Shown here: positions 24,826 through 33,869 of the stretch, in pieces
How positions within the stretch are numbered: position 1 is the first letter of the stretch
Layout: each line of letters begins with the position of its first letter
From: Mycolicibacterium brisbanense
GTDB taxonomy: Bacteria; Actinomycetota; Actinomycetes; Mycobacteriales; Mycobacteriaceae
NCBI RefSeq assembly: GCF_001570425.1
Contig: NZ_BCSX01000051.1
Span: forward strand, 62,001-126,000
Direction of reading: 5' to 3'
Length of the DNA stretch: 64,000 nucleotides
Program-made: the position numbers and the translations under genes
The notes under the pieces: generated by a model
What the model saw: only the letters and a program-made list of their open reading frames with translations
The model's database searches: none
Told to the model about the DNA's origin: nothing

Positions 24826-26124
24826 TCAACCGATGAGGCCGGTGCGGGTCGCGACCCACGGCAGTTCCTTGGTCAGGGCGGACCGGGCGGCGCCCCAGTC
24901 GTGTCGCCCGGAGACCTCCGTGTAGTGGGTGTCCATGCCGCCGGCGCGGGTCGCCTGCAGGACGATGTGCGCGGTCGTCTTGGCGTCGTCATCGCTGGAT
25001 CCGGCCACGATGGCGCCCGCCGAACCGGTGAACGTGCGGGTGCGGAGCAGATCGAGGGGATCGACGCGGGCGAGTGCGGCGGCATCTCCGCCGAACGCCG
25101 CGTCGATGGTGGTCTGCAGATCACCCAGGCTCGGCTCGGCGTCGCCCGAAATATCGAGGAAGGTGGGATACACCTGCGGAAAATTGGTCGCGAGCTGCAA
25201 CGCGCACGTACCTCCGTATGAGAAGCCGCCGACGGCCCACGCGCTGGGGTTACTGTCGACGTTGAGGTGCGTCTTGACCCACGCGGGCAGATCGACTCCG
25301 AGATAGGTCGCCGACTTGCCGAGCTTGGAATCCAGGCACAGCGGATTGGCGAAGTGGCTGCCGGTGGCGTCGGCGACCACCACGACAGGGGCAAGACCGC
25401 GATGCGCGGACGCGAAATCGTCCATCAACGCAGCGAGTCGTCCCGCGGTGATCCAGTCCCGCGGGCCACCCGGCTGACCCGGTATCAGCACCAGCACCGG
25501 TAGGACCGGTCGCGGATCGGCGAAATATGCTGGCGGAAGGTAGATCTCAGCGGGCCGGGTGGCGAATCCCGACGCCGGTGCTGGTATCACCGTGGCGGTC
25601 AGCTGCCCATGTGCTGGCGCGGGAATCCTTGGGTGCCAGTATTTTTCGATGGGTCGCTCGGTGTGGTGCACCGGCGCAGGAGGTGGCAGCTCGGCGAACG
25701 GTATCTGGTGGCGGTTGTCGATCCCGAGCGTGTCACGGACCGCGGGATATGCCTCGTAGAAGCGGTTGATCTGGTTCGCGCAGCAGGCTGTGACCAAGAC
25801 CACAGCCGTCATCGCGGCGATCGAGGGCAACACGCGGCGATCACGGCTGATGCCGACCACGGCGACAGCGAGCGCGAGCACCGCCGTGGCGATCCACGCG
25901 TACACCGGAGGTGTCAGCTGATCGGGAAACAGGCGCAGGACGCGGCGCGCGAGATACACCAGCACGACCGTCGCCGCCGCGGACGCCAGCACGCACAGCG
26001 CCAGGACCCGAACAGGTGCGGGTCGTCGTATCCGCCACAGCAACCAGCCGCCCGAACCCGCCGCGAGCACCCCCAGCACCGGCGGAATCGGTCCCGACAA
26101 CAGCGACCAATCAAGAACTTCCAC
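24826..26124 (-). CDS. membrane-anchored esterase-family alpha/beta hydrolase
   Basis: 432 residues when started at GTG 26124; the frame is open to 26238 and ATG 26163 is an alternative, so the start is uncertain. Four N-terminal membrane segments (PPVLGVLAAGSGGWLLW; VLALCVLASAAATVVLVYL; VYAWIATAVLALAVAVVGI; IAAMTAVVLVTACCA) precede an extracytoplasmic esterase-D-like domain with the nucleophile elbow GGFSYGG, Asp in SGDAEPS and His in SGRHDWG. The shape is like mycobacterial membrane esterases and mycolyltransferase-related proteins. The substrate is unknown. Confidence 0.82.
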   Translation of the reverse strand: MEVLDWSLLSGPIPPVLGVLAAGSGGWLLWRIRRPAPVRVLALCVLASAAATVVLVYLARRVLRLFPDQLTPPVYAWIATAVLALAVAVVGISRDRRVLPSIAAMTAVVLVTACCANQINRFYEAYPAVRDTLGIDNRHQIPFAELPPPAPVHHTERPIEKYWHPRIPAPAHGQLTATVIPAPASGFATRPAEIYLPPAYFADPRPVLPVLVLIPGQPGGPRDWITAGRLAALMDDFASAHRGLAPVVVVADATGSHFANPLCLDSKLGKSATYLGVDLPAWVKTHLNVDSNPSAWAVGGFSYGGTCALQLATNFPQVYPTFLDISGDAEPSLGDLQTTIDAAFGGDAAALARVDPLDLLRTRTFTGSAGAIVAGSSDDDAKTTAHIVLQATRAGGMDTHYTEVSGRHDWGAARSALTKELPWVATRTGLIG

Positions 26125-26293
26125 CGCTGTTGTCGACTCCGTTCCAGCCCCTTGGCGACACATCCGCGTTGACTTATAGCCAGCGGACGGCGTGATGTTA
26201 CCGCCGGAAACTGTGCACAGCCTTGCGCCGAGCAACACAGCCGGTGTCCGGAAGGAGTGCTGAAGACCTGCCGTCAGCGCAGCAGGCCGGGGC

Positions 26294-26700
26294 TCAGCGC
26301 AGGCGGCGCTTGATCCGGGCCAGCATGGCTGACATCCCGCGCAACCGCAGGGGGCTGATCAGCGCCGCCAGGCCGAGATCGCTGTAGAAGTCGTCGGGCA
26401 CCGCCAGGATGTCCGCCGCGGATTGGCCATCGAGCCCGGCGGCGAGGATCGCCGCGAAGCCCCGGGTGGTGGGAGCCTCGGCAGGCGCGCTGAAGTAGAG
26501 CCGGACATGTTCGGGATCGGATGCGTCGACGTCGAGGAACAACGGTGACTGGCACTCCGGCACCGGCTCCATCGAGGCTTCTTCTAGCTCGGGCGGCAGC
26601 GACGGTAGATCGTTGGCGAACTCCAGGAGCAACTGCAGCTTGTCCTGGCCGGCCACTTCCTGGAAGCTGTCTCTTTCCTCCGCGAGAGCGGCCGGCATGC

Positions 26701-26704
<4 letters not shown>
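26294..26704 (-). CDS. SufE family sulfur acceptor protein
   Basis: 136 residues. SufE fold with the conserved acceptor Cys in PECQSPLF and the downstream RGFAAILAAGLDGQS segment. SufE accepts sulfur from a cysteine desulfurase or sulfurtransferase for Fe-S assembly or other sulfur uses. The gene start overlaps the stop of sseA (ATGA), the same pair as Rv3284/sseA in M. tuberculosis, suggesting the two hand sulfur to each other. Confidence 0.92.
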
Positions 26705-27606
<902 letters not shown>

Positions 27607-27700
27607 GAGCGTACCGCCGAGAGGGAATCCCCTGCTCGGCGGTGTGGCAGACGATAAATTGCCGCACGGGCCCGGCGTCGGCGGTCATTAGGATCCGGCT

Positions 27701-28439
27701 ATGGGGGTCGCGATCCTATGTCTGCTCATCGGTATCCCGCTCGGGCTGGTGATGCTGTGCAGACCGAAACAGATGTGGCGCGCGACCCAGTCGTGGAAGT
27801 TCAAGAACCCCGAAGCCAATGAGCCCAGTGAGGCCGGCTACGCGGTGTCCGCCCTCGGCGGCCTCGTGGTGATCATCGTCGCGATCGGCTTGGCATTCCT
27901 GGCATGGACGACGGCGAGCGAGAAGAAGGCGGCGGACGAAAAGCAGCGACAACAACAGGAATGGGACGCCGAAGTCGCGGCGTATGTCCCGCCCGAACCC
28001 GAGAGTCGCGGTGCCCTGCCGATCATCGGGTACATCGAGAGACCGCTCACGGACAGCAGTCGTGTCACATACGACGTGTACTACCTGCACCCGCCGAACG
28101 TGTTCGACGTCCGCATGAAGCAGATGGCCAACAGCAGGGGCCGGTATCAGTGCGTCAGCCATGCGGGGGTGGACTTTGAGCGACGACAAATCCACACTGC
28201 AGGTGACTGCCGGCCTGAGTTGGGAACCCGATGTGCCCCAGCCGGACAGCAGCGCCTCGGACAACTGCCGCGTCGGCGATCTGACATCCAGCGGTGCGAT
28301 CGACTCATTCACCGCCTACGTCTCGCCGGGCTTGACAGTCATCACCGATTCGCCGATCGTCGATGCCCGCGGAGTCGAACTGAAGGCGGCGGCGCCTGGC
28401 AACGCCGTGCCCAAACTCGTCGACATTCCGCGCCGCTAG
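27701..28439 (+). pseudogene. DUF6199-like membrane protein gene, frameshifted in a G5 tract
   Basis: From ATG 27701 the frame gives a membrane-anchored protein: CLLIGIPLGLVMLCRP, KQMWRATQSWKFKNPEANEP, a second membrane segment (LVVIIVAIGLAFLAWTT), a Lys/Gln-rich stretch and the start of an external domain ending YQCVSHAG. The natural continuation (WTLSDDKSTLQVTAGLSWEP ... VDIPRR, stop 28437-28439) is in another frame. Deleting one G from GGGGG at 28165-28169 joins them into one protein of about 245 residues. The PxxMWRxTxxWKFxxxEANEPS region fits DUF6199 as I recall it. This may be a true frameshift, phase variation or a sequencing error. Confidence 0.72.
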
Positions 28440-28484
28440 CGCGCTCGCCGGACAAGTGTTGTGCGGCAGAGCGTTACGGGGCGA

Positions 28485-28739
28485 TCAGGCGGTGTACACG
28501 AACTCGTAGGCGACGGCGTACCGGCGCATGGCCTGGCCGGTGCGGCTCTTCATCTGAGAGGACCGGGTACGGAACAGCGACCCGCCGTCCTGGCACCAGG
28601 TGACCACCCGCAGCAGGCGCTTGCCGGGGGCGAGTTGCTTGGCGATGACGTCGGCAAATGCGGCGCGCAGCCGCTCCAGATCATAGGTTTCGATGTCGCG
28701 TGTCACGCGTACGTCCCACATCGTCTCTTCGACTGGCAT
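28485..28739 (-). CDS. small hypothetical protein
   Basis: 84 residues from the ATG at 28739. Soluble, with YDLERLRAAFADVIAKQLAP and RVVTWCQDGGSLFRTRSSQM; no membrane segment and no recognised family. A longer frame to 28904 exists, but its first part is not protein-like. Downstream is the end of the frameshifted gene (convergent), and upstream is a 186-bp AT-richer spacer before the cutinase stop. Confidence 0.6.
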   Translation of the reverse strand: MPVEETMWDVRVTRDIETYDLERLRAAFADVIAKQLAPGKRLLRVVTWCQDGGSLFRTRSSQMKSRTGQAMRRYAVAYEFVYTA

Positions 28740-28925
28740 GCGGCCCAGTGTCGACCCGCCGGAGCGTGGATCGGAGTCAGCGCCCCGGCGTGCCGCCGCG
28801 GAAAAAGGTTGCAATTTGGTCACTGCCGATCGGCGGTATCGGCCCGGTGCTGTCCGCTCGAGACTGCTCTGCCTGCTTCTATGCTGAATTCTGTTGCTAT
28901 GCAACGTTAATCATCTCTTTTATAG

Positions 28926-29645
28926 TCATCGCCAATTGCTGTCCAGACGGCGCAACGCGAAATCGACCGCTTGACTGTCCATCCCGTCTGACGCGTAGAG
29001 CACGTGAGCCGCGCTGTCGTTGCCGTCCACCGAGCAGATCGGGTCTCCGTTGGCGCACACGTCGATGGTCTTGTCCTTGTACAGCCGGCCGATGGTGATG
29101 GGCGGCGCGCCAAACCGATTCAGGAAGTCGTTGGACGGCCTTCCAAACAATGCGACCGCCGCGACGTGGTCGGCGACGCCTGCCGGCATCGGGCCCGTGA
29201 TGCCCGGTGGCGGGATGTACCCCGCGGGCACGGCATCGGAGGTGATGTAGCCGATCACGGCTGCGCCCTGCGAGTAGCCGCCGAGCACCATCTCGGTGGC
29301 GGGGCAGTTCGTGGCCATGTTCTGTACATGCGAGCTGGCATCGATGACGCCGTCGGCCGCGGTCGGAAAGTCCAGACTTGCGGGGTAGTTGACCGCGTAG
29401 ACACCGACCGAACGGTTACCGAGGCGCGAACGCAGCGAGTCGACGAACGCCTGGCCGGTGTCACCGACGCCCGGTGGTTCGCTGGTACCCCGGGCGAAGA
29501 CGACCTCGACGTCGGGGCATGGCGCCGCGGCGGCCGAGGGAGTGCCGACCGGCAATCCCAGCAGGGTCGACGATGTCGCGGCCAGCACTGCGAGGGTGCG
29601 GCCAGATCTGGTCAGCTGAGCCTTGGTCATCGCGATGCCGGTCAT
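28926..29645 (-). CDS. secreted cutinase-family serine esterase
   Basis: 239 residues; ATG 29645 is used, ATG 29630 is possible. Sec signal peptide (RTLAVLAATSSTLLGLPVG, cleavage near SAAA), then cutinase domain: VEVVFARGTSEPPG, nucleophile in LGGYSQGAAV, Asp in the disulfide loop CANGDPICSVDG, and catalytic His in SAAHVLY. Mycobacterial cutinases act as extracellular lipases/phospholipases on short- to mid-chain esters. A SigF-type promoter lies 49 bases upstream of the start codon. Confidence 0.9.
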   Translation of the reverse strand: MTGIAMTKAQLTRSGRTLAVLAATSSTLLGLPVGTPSAAAAPCPDVEVVFARGTSEPPGVGDTGQAFVDSLRSRLGNRSVGVYAVNYPASLDFPTAADGVIDASSHVQNMATNCPATEMVLGGYSQGAAVIGYITSDAVPAGYIPPPGITGPMPAGVADHVAAVALFGRPSNDFLNRFGAPPITIGRLYKDKTIDVCANGDPICSVDGNDSAAHVLYASDGMDSQAVDFALRRLDSNWR

Positions 29646-29693
29646 ATCCGTCGCACCCGCCTCATGTCACTTCTGAAATACGCTCAAATCGCA

Positions 29694-29719
29694 ATACCCG
29701 CTGGTGAGGCAGTCGAAAC
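29694..29719 (-). promoter_or_regulatory. SigF-type promoter (GTTT-N16-GGGTAT)
   Basis: Minus strand: GTTT at 29719-29716 and GGGTAT at 29699-29694, spacing 16; an exact match. It drives the cutinase. It forms a divergent pair with the plus-strand SigF promoter at 29772-29796. Confidence 0.75.
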
Positions 29720-29771
29720 CCGCAAAATGTCTCCTCTCGGACGGATGGCGCCTGCGCGCGCCGGACTCCGA

Positions 29772-29796
29772 GTTTGACGAAGCGGGCCGCGGGTAT
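29772..29796 (+). promoter_or_regulatory. SigF-type promoter (GTTT-N15-GGGTAT)
   Basis: GTTT at 29772-29775 and GGGTAT at 29791-29796, spacing 15; an exact match. It precedes the alpha/beta hydrolase gene (ATG 29825), giving a leader of about 20 bases with a GAGGAG ribosome site. Confidence 0.8.
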
Positions 29797-29824
29797 TCAG
29801 GCCCCAAAAGAGGAGAGATGCCCG

Positions 29825-30934
29825 ATGAATGCGGCGACATCCGGTCGAGCGGGAGCCAGGGTTCGACTGTCCCACCACGTAATTCGGCTCGAGGACGGAC
29901 ACCAGGTCGGTGTTTCTGTTGGAGGCAGGGGAGTACCGCTGGTTTTTCTGCACGGCCTGGGACTGAGCCGGCGGGCGTACCTCCGGATGCTCAGCCGGGT
30001 CGCCGGTCTGGGCTTCCTCGTCGTCGCCGTCGATACCGCGGGCCACGGTGACACCCACGATCTGCCCTGTGACGCAGGAGAACTCAGCGACCGCACCGAT
30101 CTGGTGATCCGGACCCTCGATGCGCTCGGCATCGAACGAGCGGTGTTCGCGGGGCATTCGATGGGTGGCAGGATGACGATCCACCTCGCGGCCAGCGCGC
30201 CCCAGCGGGTGATCGCGGCGATCCTGTTCGATGCCGCCGCGGGCAGTGCCTTCGACACGGCGGTATCGGCCGCCGTGCATTCGCCCCGGGAGATCTGGCG
30301 CGCACTGTCCGGAGCGTTGGTCGACCTGTCCCGTGACCCGTTCTGGATGCAGATAGCCTCCGCGAGTAGGTATCTGCGTCTGCTGACCGCTGTCGCGATG
30401 GGCAGGTTGATGCCGTCGACGGGACTGACCGGTGCGGCGCGAGCGATCCTGCAGTCGGGGGAATGCACTCCACTGCTGCGCATCATGCGCGATCGGCATA
30501 TCCCGACGATGGTGGTCCACGGGGATGCCGATGCGATCGTGCCCTTCGAAAGTGCTTGCGACGTCGCAGATGACGCCGATGCCACCCTGTACCGGGTGCG
30601 CGACGCCTGCCACTCCTGGCTCATCACCAACCCTCGGCACGGGGCCGATTCGGTGCGTCGACTGCTCGACGGTGCGCTGGGCGACGTCCTTCGTCAGACC
30701 GCCGACGCGCTGAGCATCGACGACTGGCGTGACGTCGCGGAGTGGGACCGCGCCCTGGTCGCGGCGGACGCGCGGGTTCGGAAACTGAACGCGGACAGCA
30801 ACTTACTCGGTATCGATGTGCGTGAGCGGGTCGACATGGAACTGGTGCGCCGAGCCGATCGACGCAGCACTGCCCGCCAGCACGTCACGGCGATGCGCGA
30901 GGTGCTGCGACCGAGCGACGCCCGTACCGCATGA
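29825..30934 (+). CDS. alpha/beta hydrolase, SigF-controlled
   Basis: 369 residues from the ATG at 29825 (GAGGAG about 10 bases before). Alpha/beta hydrolase core: LVFLHGLGLSRRAYL (oxyanion), AVDTAGHGDTHD, nucleophile in FAGHSMGGRM, Asp in HGDADAIVPFE and His in DACHSWLITNP. The C-terminal 80 residues (DDWRDVAEWDRALVAADARV, then ADRRSTARQHVTAMREV) are charged and helical and are not part of the usual fold. It would hydrolyse an ester or amide; the substrate is unknown. A SigF-type promoter is immediately upstream. Confidence 0.87.
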   Translation: MNAATSGRAGARVRLSHHVIRLEDGHQVGVSVGGRGVPLVFLHGLGLSRRAYLRMLSRVAGLGFLVVAVDTAGHGDTHDLPCDAGELSDRTDLVIRTLDALGIERAVFAGHSMGGRMTIHLAASAPQRVIAAILFDAAAGSAFDTAVSAAVHSPREIWRALSGALVDLSRDPFWMQIASASRYLRLLTAVAMGRLMPSTGLTGAARAILQSGECTPLLRIMRDRHIPTMVVHGDADAIVPFESACDVADDADATLYRVRDACHSWLITNPRHGADSVRRLLDGALGDVLRQTADALSIDDWRDVAEWDRALVAADARVRKLNADSNLLGIDVRERVDMELVRRADRRSTARQHVTAMREVLRPSDARTA

Positions 30935-30946
30935 GTCGATGTGCGG

Positions 30947-31327
30947 TCAGGTTTCGGGAGCGTCGTCGCCGTGATGAAGTTGGTCGTGCAGCGCCTCCTG
31001 GTCGCTGACCTCCTGGTCTTCGAGATCGATGAAATCCGCCTTGGCGTCGGTGGTAGCCCGGATCAGCTCATCGAGTTTGATCAGGATTGCGGTGGTCTGC
31101 CGGTTGGTGGTGTGCTGCAGGACGAACAGCATCGGTAGTGTCACCAGCGCGGCAGCGGAGGCGATGAACACCTGCCACCAGTGGCCGAATCCGGTAGTGG
31201 CCCCCCCGATCAGGAACAAAACCGCCGAGCTCGCGATAGCCGCAGCAGCCCAGCGTGATCCGGCGACCCGGCTGGTGGTGTCGAGTACCGCCGTCAAAGC
31301 CCGCGGCGTCGTCGCTCGCGTTGCCAT
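30947..31327 (-). CDS. low-affinity iron permease-like membrane protein
   Basis: 126 residues from the ATG at 31327 (GAAGAGG upstream); the open frame reaches 31378. Two membrane segments (AAAIASSAVLFLIGGATTGF; WWQVFIASAAALVTLPMLFV) are followed by LQHTTNRQTTAILIKLDELI, the LQxxxNRxxxAIxxKLDELI signature of the low-affinity iron permease (PF04120) family, and an acidic tail (ATTDAKADFIDLEDQE). Iron transport is proven only in fungi for this family; the bacterial role is uncertain. It has its own minus-strand SigF-type promoter. Confidence 0.82.
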   Translation of the reverse strand: MATRATTPRALTAVLDTTSRVAGSRWAAAAIASSAVLFLIGGATTGFGHWWQVFIASAAALVTLPMLFVLQHTTNRQTTAILIKLDELIRATTDAKADFIDLEDQEVSDQEALHDQLHHGDDAPET

Positions 31328-31383
31328 CGGCCTGCGCCTCTTCCCGAACATCGAGCCAGCACAGCTGGCCTGCAGCAACGGTG

Positions 31384-31408
31384 GTACCCCACAGCACCCG
31401 GCCGAAAC
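31384..31408 (-). promoter_or_regulatory. SigF-type promoter (GTTT-N15-GGGTAC), minus half of a divergent pair
   Basis: Minus strand: GTTT at 31408-31405 and GGGTAC at 31389-31384, spacing 15. It reads towards the permease-like gene. Its -35 is only 5 bases from the -35 of the plus-strand promoter at 31414. Confidence 0.72.
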
Positions 31409-31413
31409 GCGCG

Positions 31414-31438
31414 GTTTCGTTCGACGACGCGCGGGTAC
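31414..31438 (+). promoter_or_regulatory. SigF-type promoter (GTTT-N15-GGGTAC), plus half of a divergent pair
   Basis: GTTT at 31414-31417 and GGGTAC at 31433-31438, spacing 15. It reads towards the catalase-fold-like gene (ATG 31468). With the minus-strand promoter it forms a compact 55-bp divergent control region. Confidence 0.75.
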
Positions 31439-31467
31439 CCGCCGTGCTGATCGATGAAAGGGTTCGC

Positions 31468-32151
31468 ATGGGTGTTCTCGCTGCGCTCACTGTGCCCCTG
31501 CAATGGGGTGCGGCTATGCGCCGCCGGCGCGTGTTTCATCCGAACGGAGTTCTGACGACCGCCTCGATCACGCGGCTCGCACCTCATGGTGAGGGCCTCC
31601 CGATCGAAGATGCCGTCGGTGTCGTCGTGCGCATTTCCAAGGGCGTCGGAACCCCGGGAAGCTTGCCCGACGTCATCGGGCTCGCGATGCAGTTGCCCGC
31701 GCTCCCTTTCGCGGCGACACCGTGGGACATCCTGATGGCCTCGGCCGGAACCGGCACAGCGGGCAGGGTGCTCGGGATTCGGCCGGTGCTCCGGTGGACG
31801 GGGCAACCGATGTCTACCTTGATGCCGCTGCGGTACGGCGGTGATATCTGGTGGATCAGCGCCCGAATGACCACGCCCGTAGGTACTTTCGGTGTGTCGC
31901 TGGACAGTCTGCGCGAGCGGCTGCGCACCGGCCGCATCGAGTTCGGCATCGAGCAGGCTCGGGGCACCGAGACGTTCCGGCCGTTGGCGAGGCTCACGGC
32001 GCGGGGAGTGATGGAAGCCGGCGAAACACCCGATGTCGCCTTCGATCCTGTCCGCCACACCGCACCGGGGGTGCAGTTGATGCCGACGTGGCTGTCGAGG
32101 TTGCGCGAACAAGCCTACGACCGCAGCCGGCGCGGCAGGCAGGCCCGCTGA
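31468..32151 (+). CDS. conserved hypothetical, catalase-fold-like protein
   Basis: 227 residues from the ATG at 31468 (RBS GAAAGGG). The segment RRRRVFHPNGVLTTASITRL followed by VVVRISKGVGTPGSLPDVIGLAMQL parallels the start of haem catalases (VVHAxGxGAxG, then RFStVxGexGsxDtxRDxRGFAvKF), with His in the place of the catalytic His. The protein is less than half catalase length and I do not see the proximal Tyr motif, so any activity is doubtful. It is SigF-controlled and convergent with the manganese catalase gene. The catalase comparison is my own inference. Confidence 0.6.
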   Translation: MGVLAALTVPLQWGAAMRRRRVFHPNGVLTTASITRLAPHGEGLPIEDAVGVVVRISKGVGTPGSLPDVIGLAMQLPALPFAATPWDILMASAGTGTAGRVLGIRPVLRWTGQPMSTLMPLRYGGDIWWISARMTTPVGTFGVSLDSLRERLRTGRIEFGIEQARGTETFRPLARLTARGVMEAGETPDVAFDPVRHTAPGVQLMPTWLSRLREQAYDRSRRGRQAR

Positions 32152-32160
32152 GGGCGACCG

Positions 32161-32191
32161 CAGAGGGGCCGGCACTGCGCCGGCCCCTCTG
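32161..32191. terminator. bidirectional hairpin terminator
   Basis: Perfect 13-bp arms CAGAGGGGCCGGC (32161-32173) and GCCGGCCCCTCTG (32179-32191), loop 5 nt, between the convergent catalase-fold-like and manganese catalase genes. Confidence 0.85.
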
Positions 32192-32199
32192 GGTTGTCA

Positions 32200-33093
32200 T
32201 TACGTGGTCGCCGAATGCTGTTCGTGGGTGAAGGGTTTGTCGCTGTGGACGGCGGGCTCGCCGTCGGGGTTGTTCTCGACGCCCTTGTTCTCCCGCATAG
32301 AGCTCCCGAGCCATTCGTCTGCCGGGGACTTGATGTACTTCCACTTCATGCCCTCGGGCCACGGCCCCTGACCCTGGTTCCACGGGCCTCGGACATCCCC
32401 GTCGCCGTTGGACATGTTGAAAGCGACGTTCTGGAAGCGGTCGTCGCCCGCCAGCGTGCCGGGCGGGAAATTGACCGGCAGTTCGTTGAGCGCCGCGGTG
32501 AACTGCTGGAAGTGCGCGACTTCGCGAGTCATCAAGAACGTCAACGTGTCCTGTACACCAGGGTCGTCGGTGAACTGTTTCAGGTACTCGTAGACGATCT
32601 TTGCGCGCGACTCCGCGGCGAGATTGCTGCGCAGGTCCACTGAGGGATCTCCGTTGGCATTCACGTACGCGCCCGACCACGGCACCCCGGCCGAGTTGCT
32701 CACATCGGGGCCGCCGCCGGTGAGGGCAAAGTAGAGCGGGTTGACGGCGACCTGATGGATCGCCTGTTCTTTCCCGTCGGCGCTGGCCACCGCGGGCATC
32801 CAGTCGCAGCGTTCGTTGGCCAGCTTGAGGTCGTCATTGCAACCATCGAGCAACATCGTGATGGTGGCGCCGACCATCTCCAGGTGGCTCAGTTCCTCGG
32901 TGGCGATATCCATGAACAGGTCGTACATCTTGGGATTGCTCTGGCGCAGGATGAACGCCTGGGTGAAATACTGCATCGCTGCTTTCAATTCACCGTTTGC
33001 GCCGCCGAACTGTTCCTGCAAAATCGTGGCGAACCGTGGATCGGGCTGATTCACCCGGACTTCGAACTGCAGGTCTTTGTTGTGAACGAACAC
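32200..33093 (-). CDS. manganese catalase
   Basis: 297 residues from the GTG at 33093 (AAGGAG six bases before). Non-haem dimanganese catalase: GELKAAMQYFTQAF and IATEELSHLEMVGATI supply first-half ligands (Glu, ExxH), AAESRAKIVYEYLKQFTDDP and MTREVAHFQQF the second-half Glu and ExxH. It splits hydrogen peroxide in the cytosol, a stress function that suits SigF control. A probable SigF-type promoter (one mismatch) is 39 bases upstream of the start codon. The C-terminal 80 residues are hydrophilic. Confidence 0.93.
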   Translation of the reverse strand: MFVHNKDLQFEVRVNQPDPRFATILQEQFGGANGELKAAMQYFTQAFILRQSNPKMYDLFMDIATEELSHLEMVGATITMLLDGCNDDLKLANERCDWMPAVASADGKEQAIHQVAVNPLYFALTGGGPDVSNSAGVPWSGAYVNANGDPSVDLRSNLAAESRAKIVYEYLKQFTDDPGVQDTLTFLMTREVAHFQQFTAALNELPVNFPPGTLAGDDRFQNVAFNMSNGDGDVRGPWNQGQGPWPEGMKWKYIKSPADEWLGSSMRENKGVENNPDGEPAVHSDKPFTHEQHSATT

Positions 33094-33131
33094 CGGTACT
33101 CCTTGGGCTGGCTCGGATAGATCCCGCTCGC

Positions 33132-33157
33132 ATACCACGGGAAATGCCGCACCAAAC
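33132..33157 (-). promoter_or_regulatory. probable SigF-type promoter (GTTT-N16-TGGTAT, one mismatch)
   Basis: Minus strand: GTTT at 33157-33154 and TGGTAT at 33137-33132, spacing 16; the first base of GGGTAT is T. It lies within the spacer between maf and the manganese catalase, giving a leader of about 30 bases. Confidence 0.5.
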
Positions 33158-33165
33158 CCTCGCGA

Positions 33166-33804
33166 TCAGACCGAAGCCGACGCCTTCCAGAGATCGGCGA
33201 CCGACACCCCGGCATCGGCCAGCATCCGGCGCAACAACGGCAGACTCAGGCCGATGACATTCGACGGGTCACCCTCGATGCGGTCGACGAACCAGCCGCC
33301 CAGCCCGTCGAGCGTGAAACCGCCTGCGACACCGAGAGGTTCGCCGGTGGCCAGGTAAGCCTCCAGGTCCTCGGCTGTCGGGGTGGCGAAATGCACTGTG
33401 GTGACTGCCGTTTCGCTGATGCGATGGCTGACGGACCCATCGCGCACCGTCACGACGGCGTGGCCGGTGTACAGCTGACCCGCCTGCCCGGACATCGCCA
33501 GCCACTGCTCACGTGCCAGCTCGGGCGTACCCGGTTTGCCGCTCAACCGGCCGTTCAGGAAGAGCATCGAATCGCACCCGATCACCACACAGTCGGTGGC
33601 GATCACGGCGGGCAGCCGGGTCACGACATCGTCGGCCTTGGCGGCGGCCAGCTCACCCACCACCAGCCCGGGTGCGGCATCGCCCAGCCCGGCGATGATC
33701 GCATCCTCGTCGACACCCGAGACCACCACGAGCGGCTCGATGCCGGCTTGGCGCAGCACACCGAGCCGGCCCGTCGACGCCGAACCCAGGACGACCCTGG
33801 TCAT
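33166..33804 (-). CDS. maf: Maf-like nucleoside triphosphate pyrophosphatase
   Basis: 212 residues from the ATG at 33804 (GAAGAAGAAACGG upstream); the frame runs to 33828. Maf/HAM1-like fold: VVLGSASTGRLGVLRQAGI at the N-terminus, CVVIGCDSMLFLNGRLSGKP, and GGFTLDGLGGWFVDRIEGDPS. Maf proteins hydrolyse non-canonical or pyrimidine nucleoside triphosphates to monophosphates and affect septum formation. It follows accE5 on the same strand, the M. tuberculosis order, with a doubled spacer element between them. Confidence 0.92.
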   Translation of the reverse strand: MTRVVLGSASTGRLGVLRQAGIEPLVVVSGVDEDAIIAGLGDAAPGLVVGELAAAKADDVVTRLPAVIATDCVVIGCDSMLFLNGRLSGKPGTPELAREQWLAMSGQAGQLYTGHAVVTVRDGSVSHRISETAVTTVHFATPTAEDLEAYLATGEPLGVAGGFTLDGLGGWFVDRIEGDPSNVIGLSLPLLRRMLADAGVSVADLWKASASV

Positions 33805-33811
33805 CAGTACC

Positions 33812-33869
33812 GTTTCTTCTTCGCGCAAGCGCTCATCGGTGCTGTTTCTTCTTCGCGCAAGCGCTCATC
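33812..33869 (-). repeat. 26-bp direct repeat, two copies, between accE5 and maf
   Basis: The sequence GATGAGCGCTTGCGCGAAGA (plus AGAAAC) occurs twice, at 33869-33844 and 33837-33812, period 32. It begins at the accE5 stop and carries the small dyad GCGC-TT-GCGC. Related copies precede purE (45479-45501) and the NUDIX gene (56043-56064), so it appears to be a recurring intercistronic element. Confidence 0.7.
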
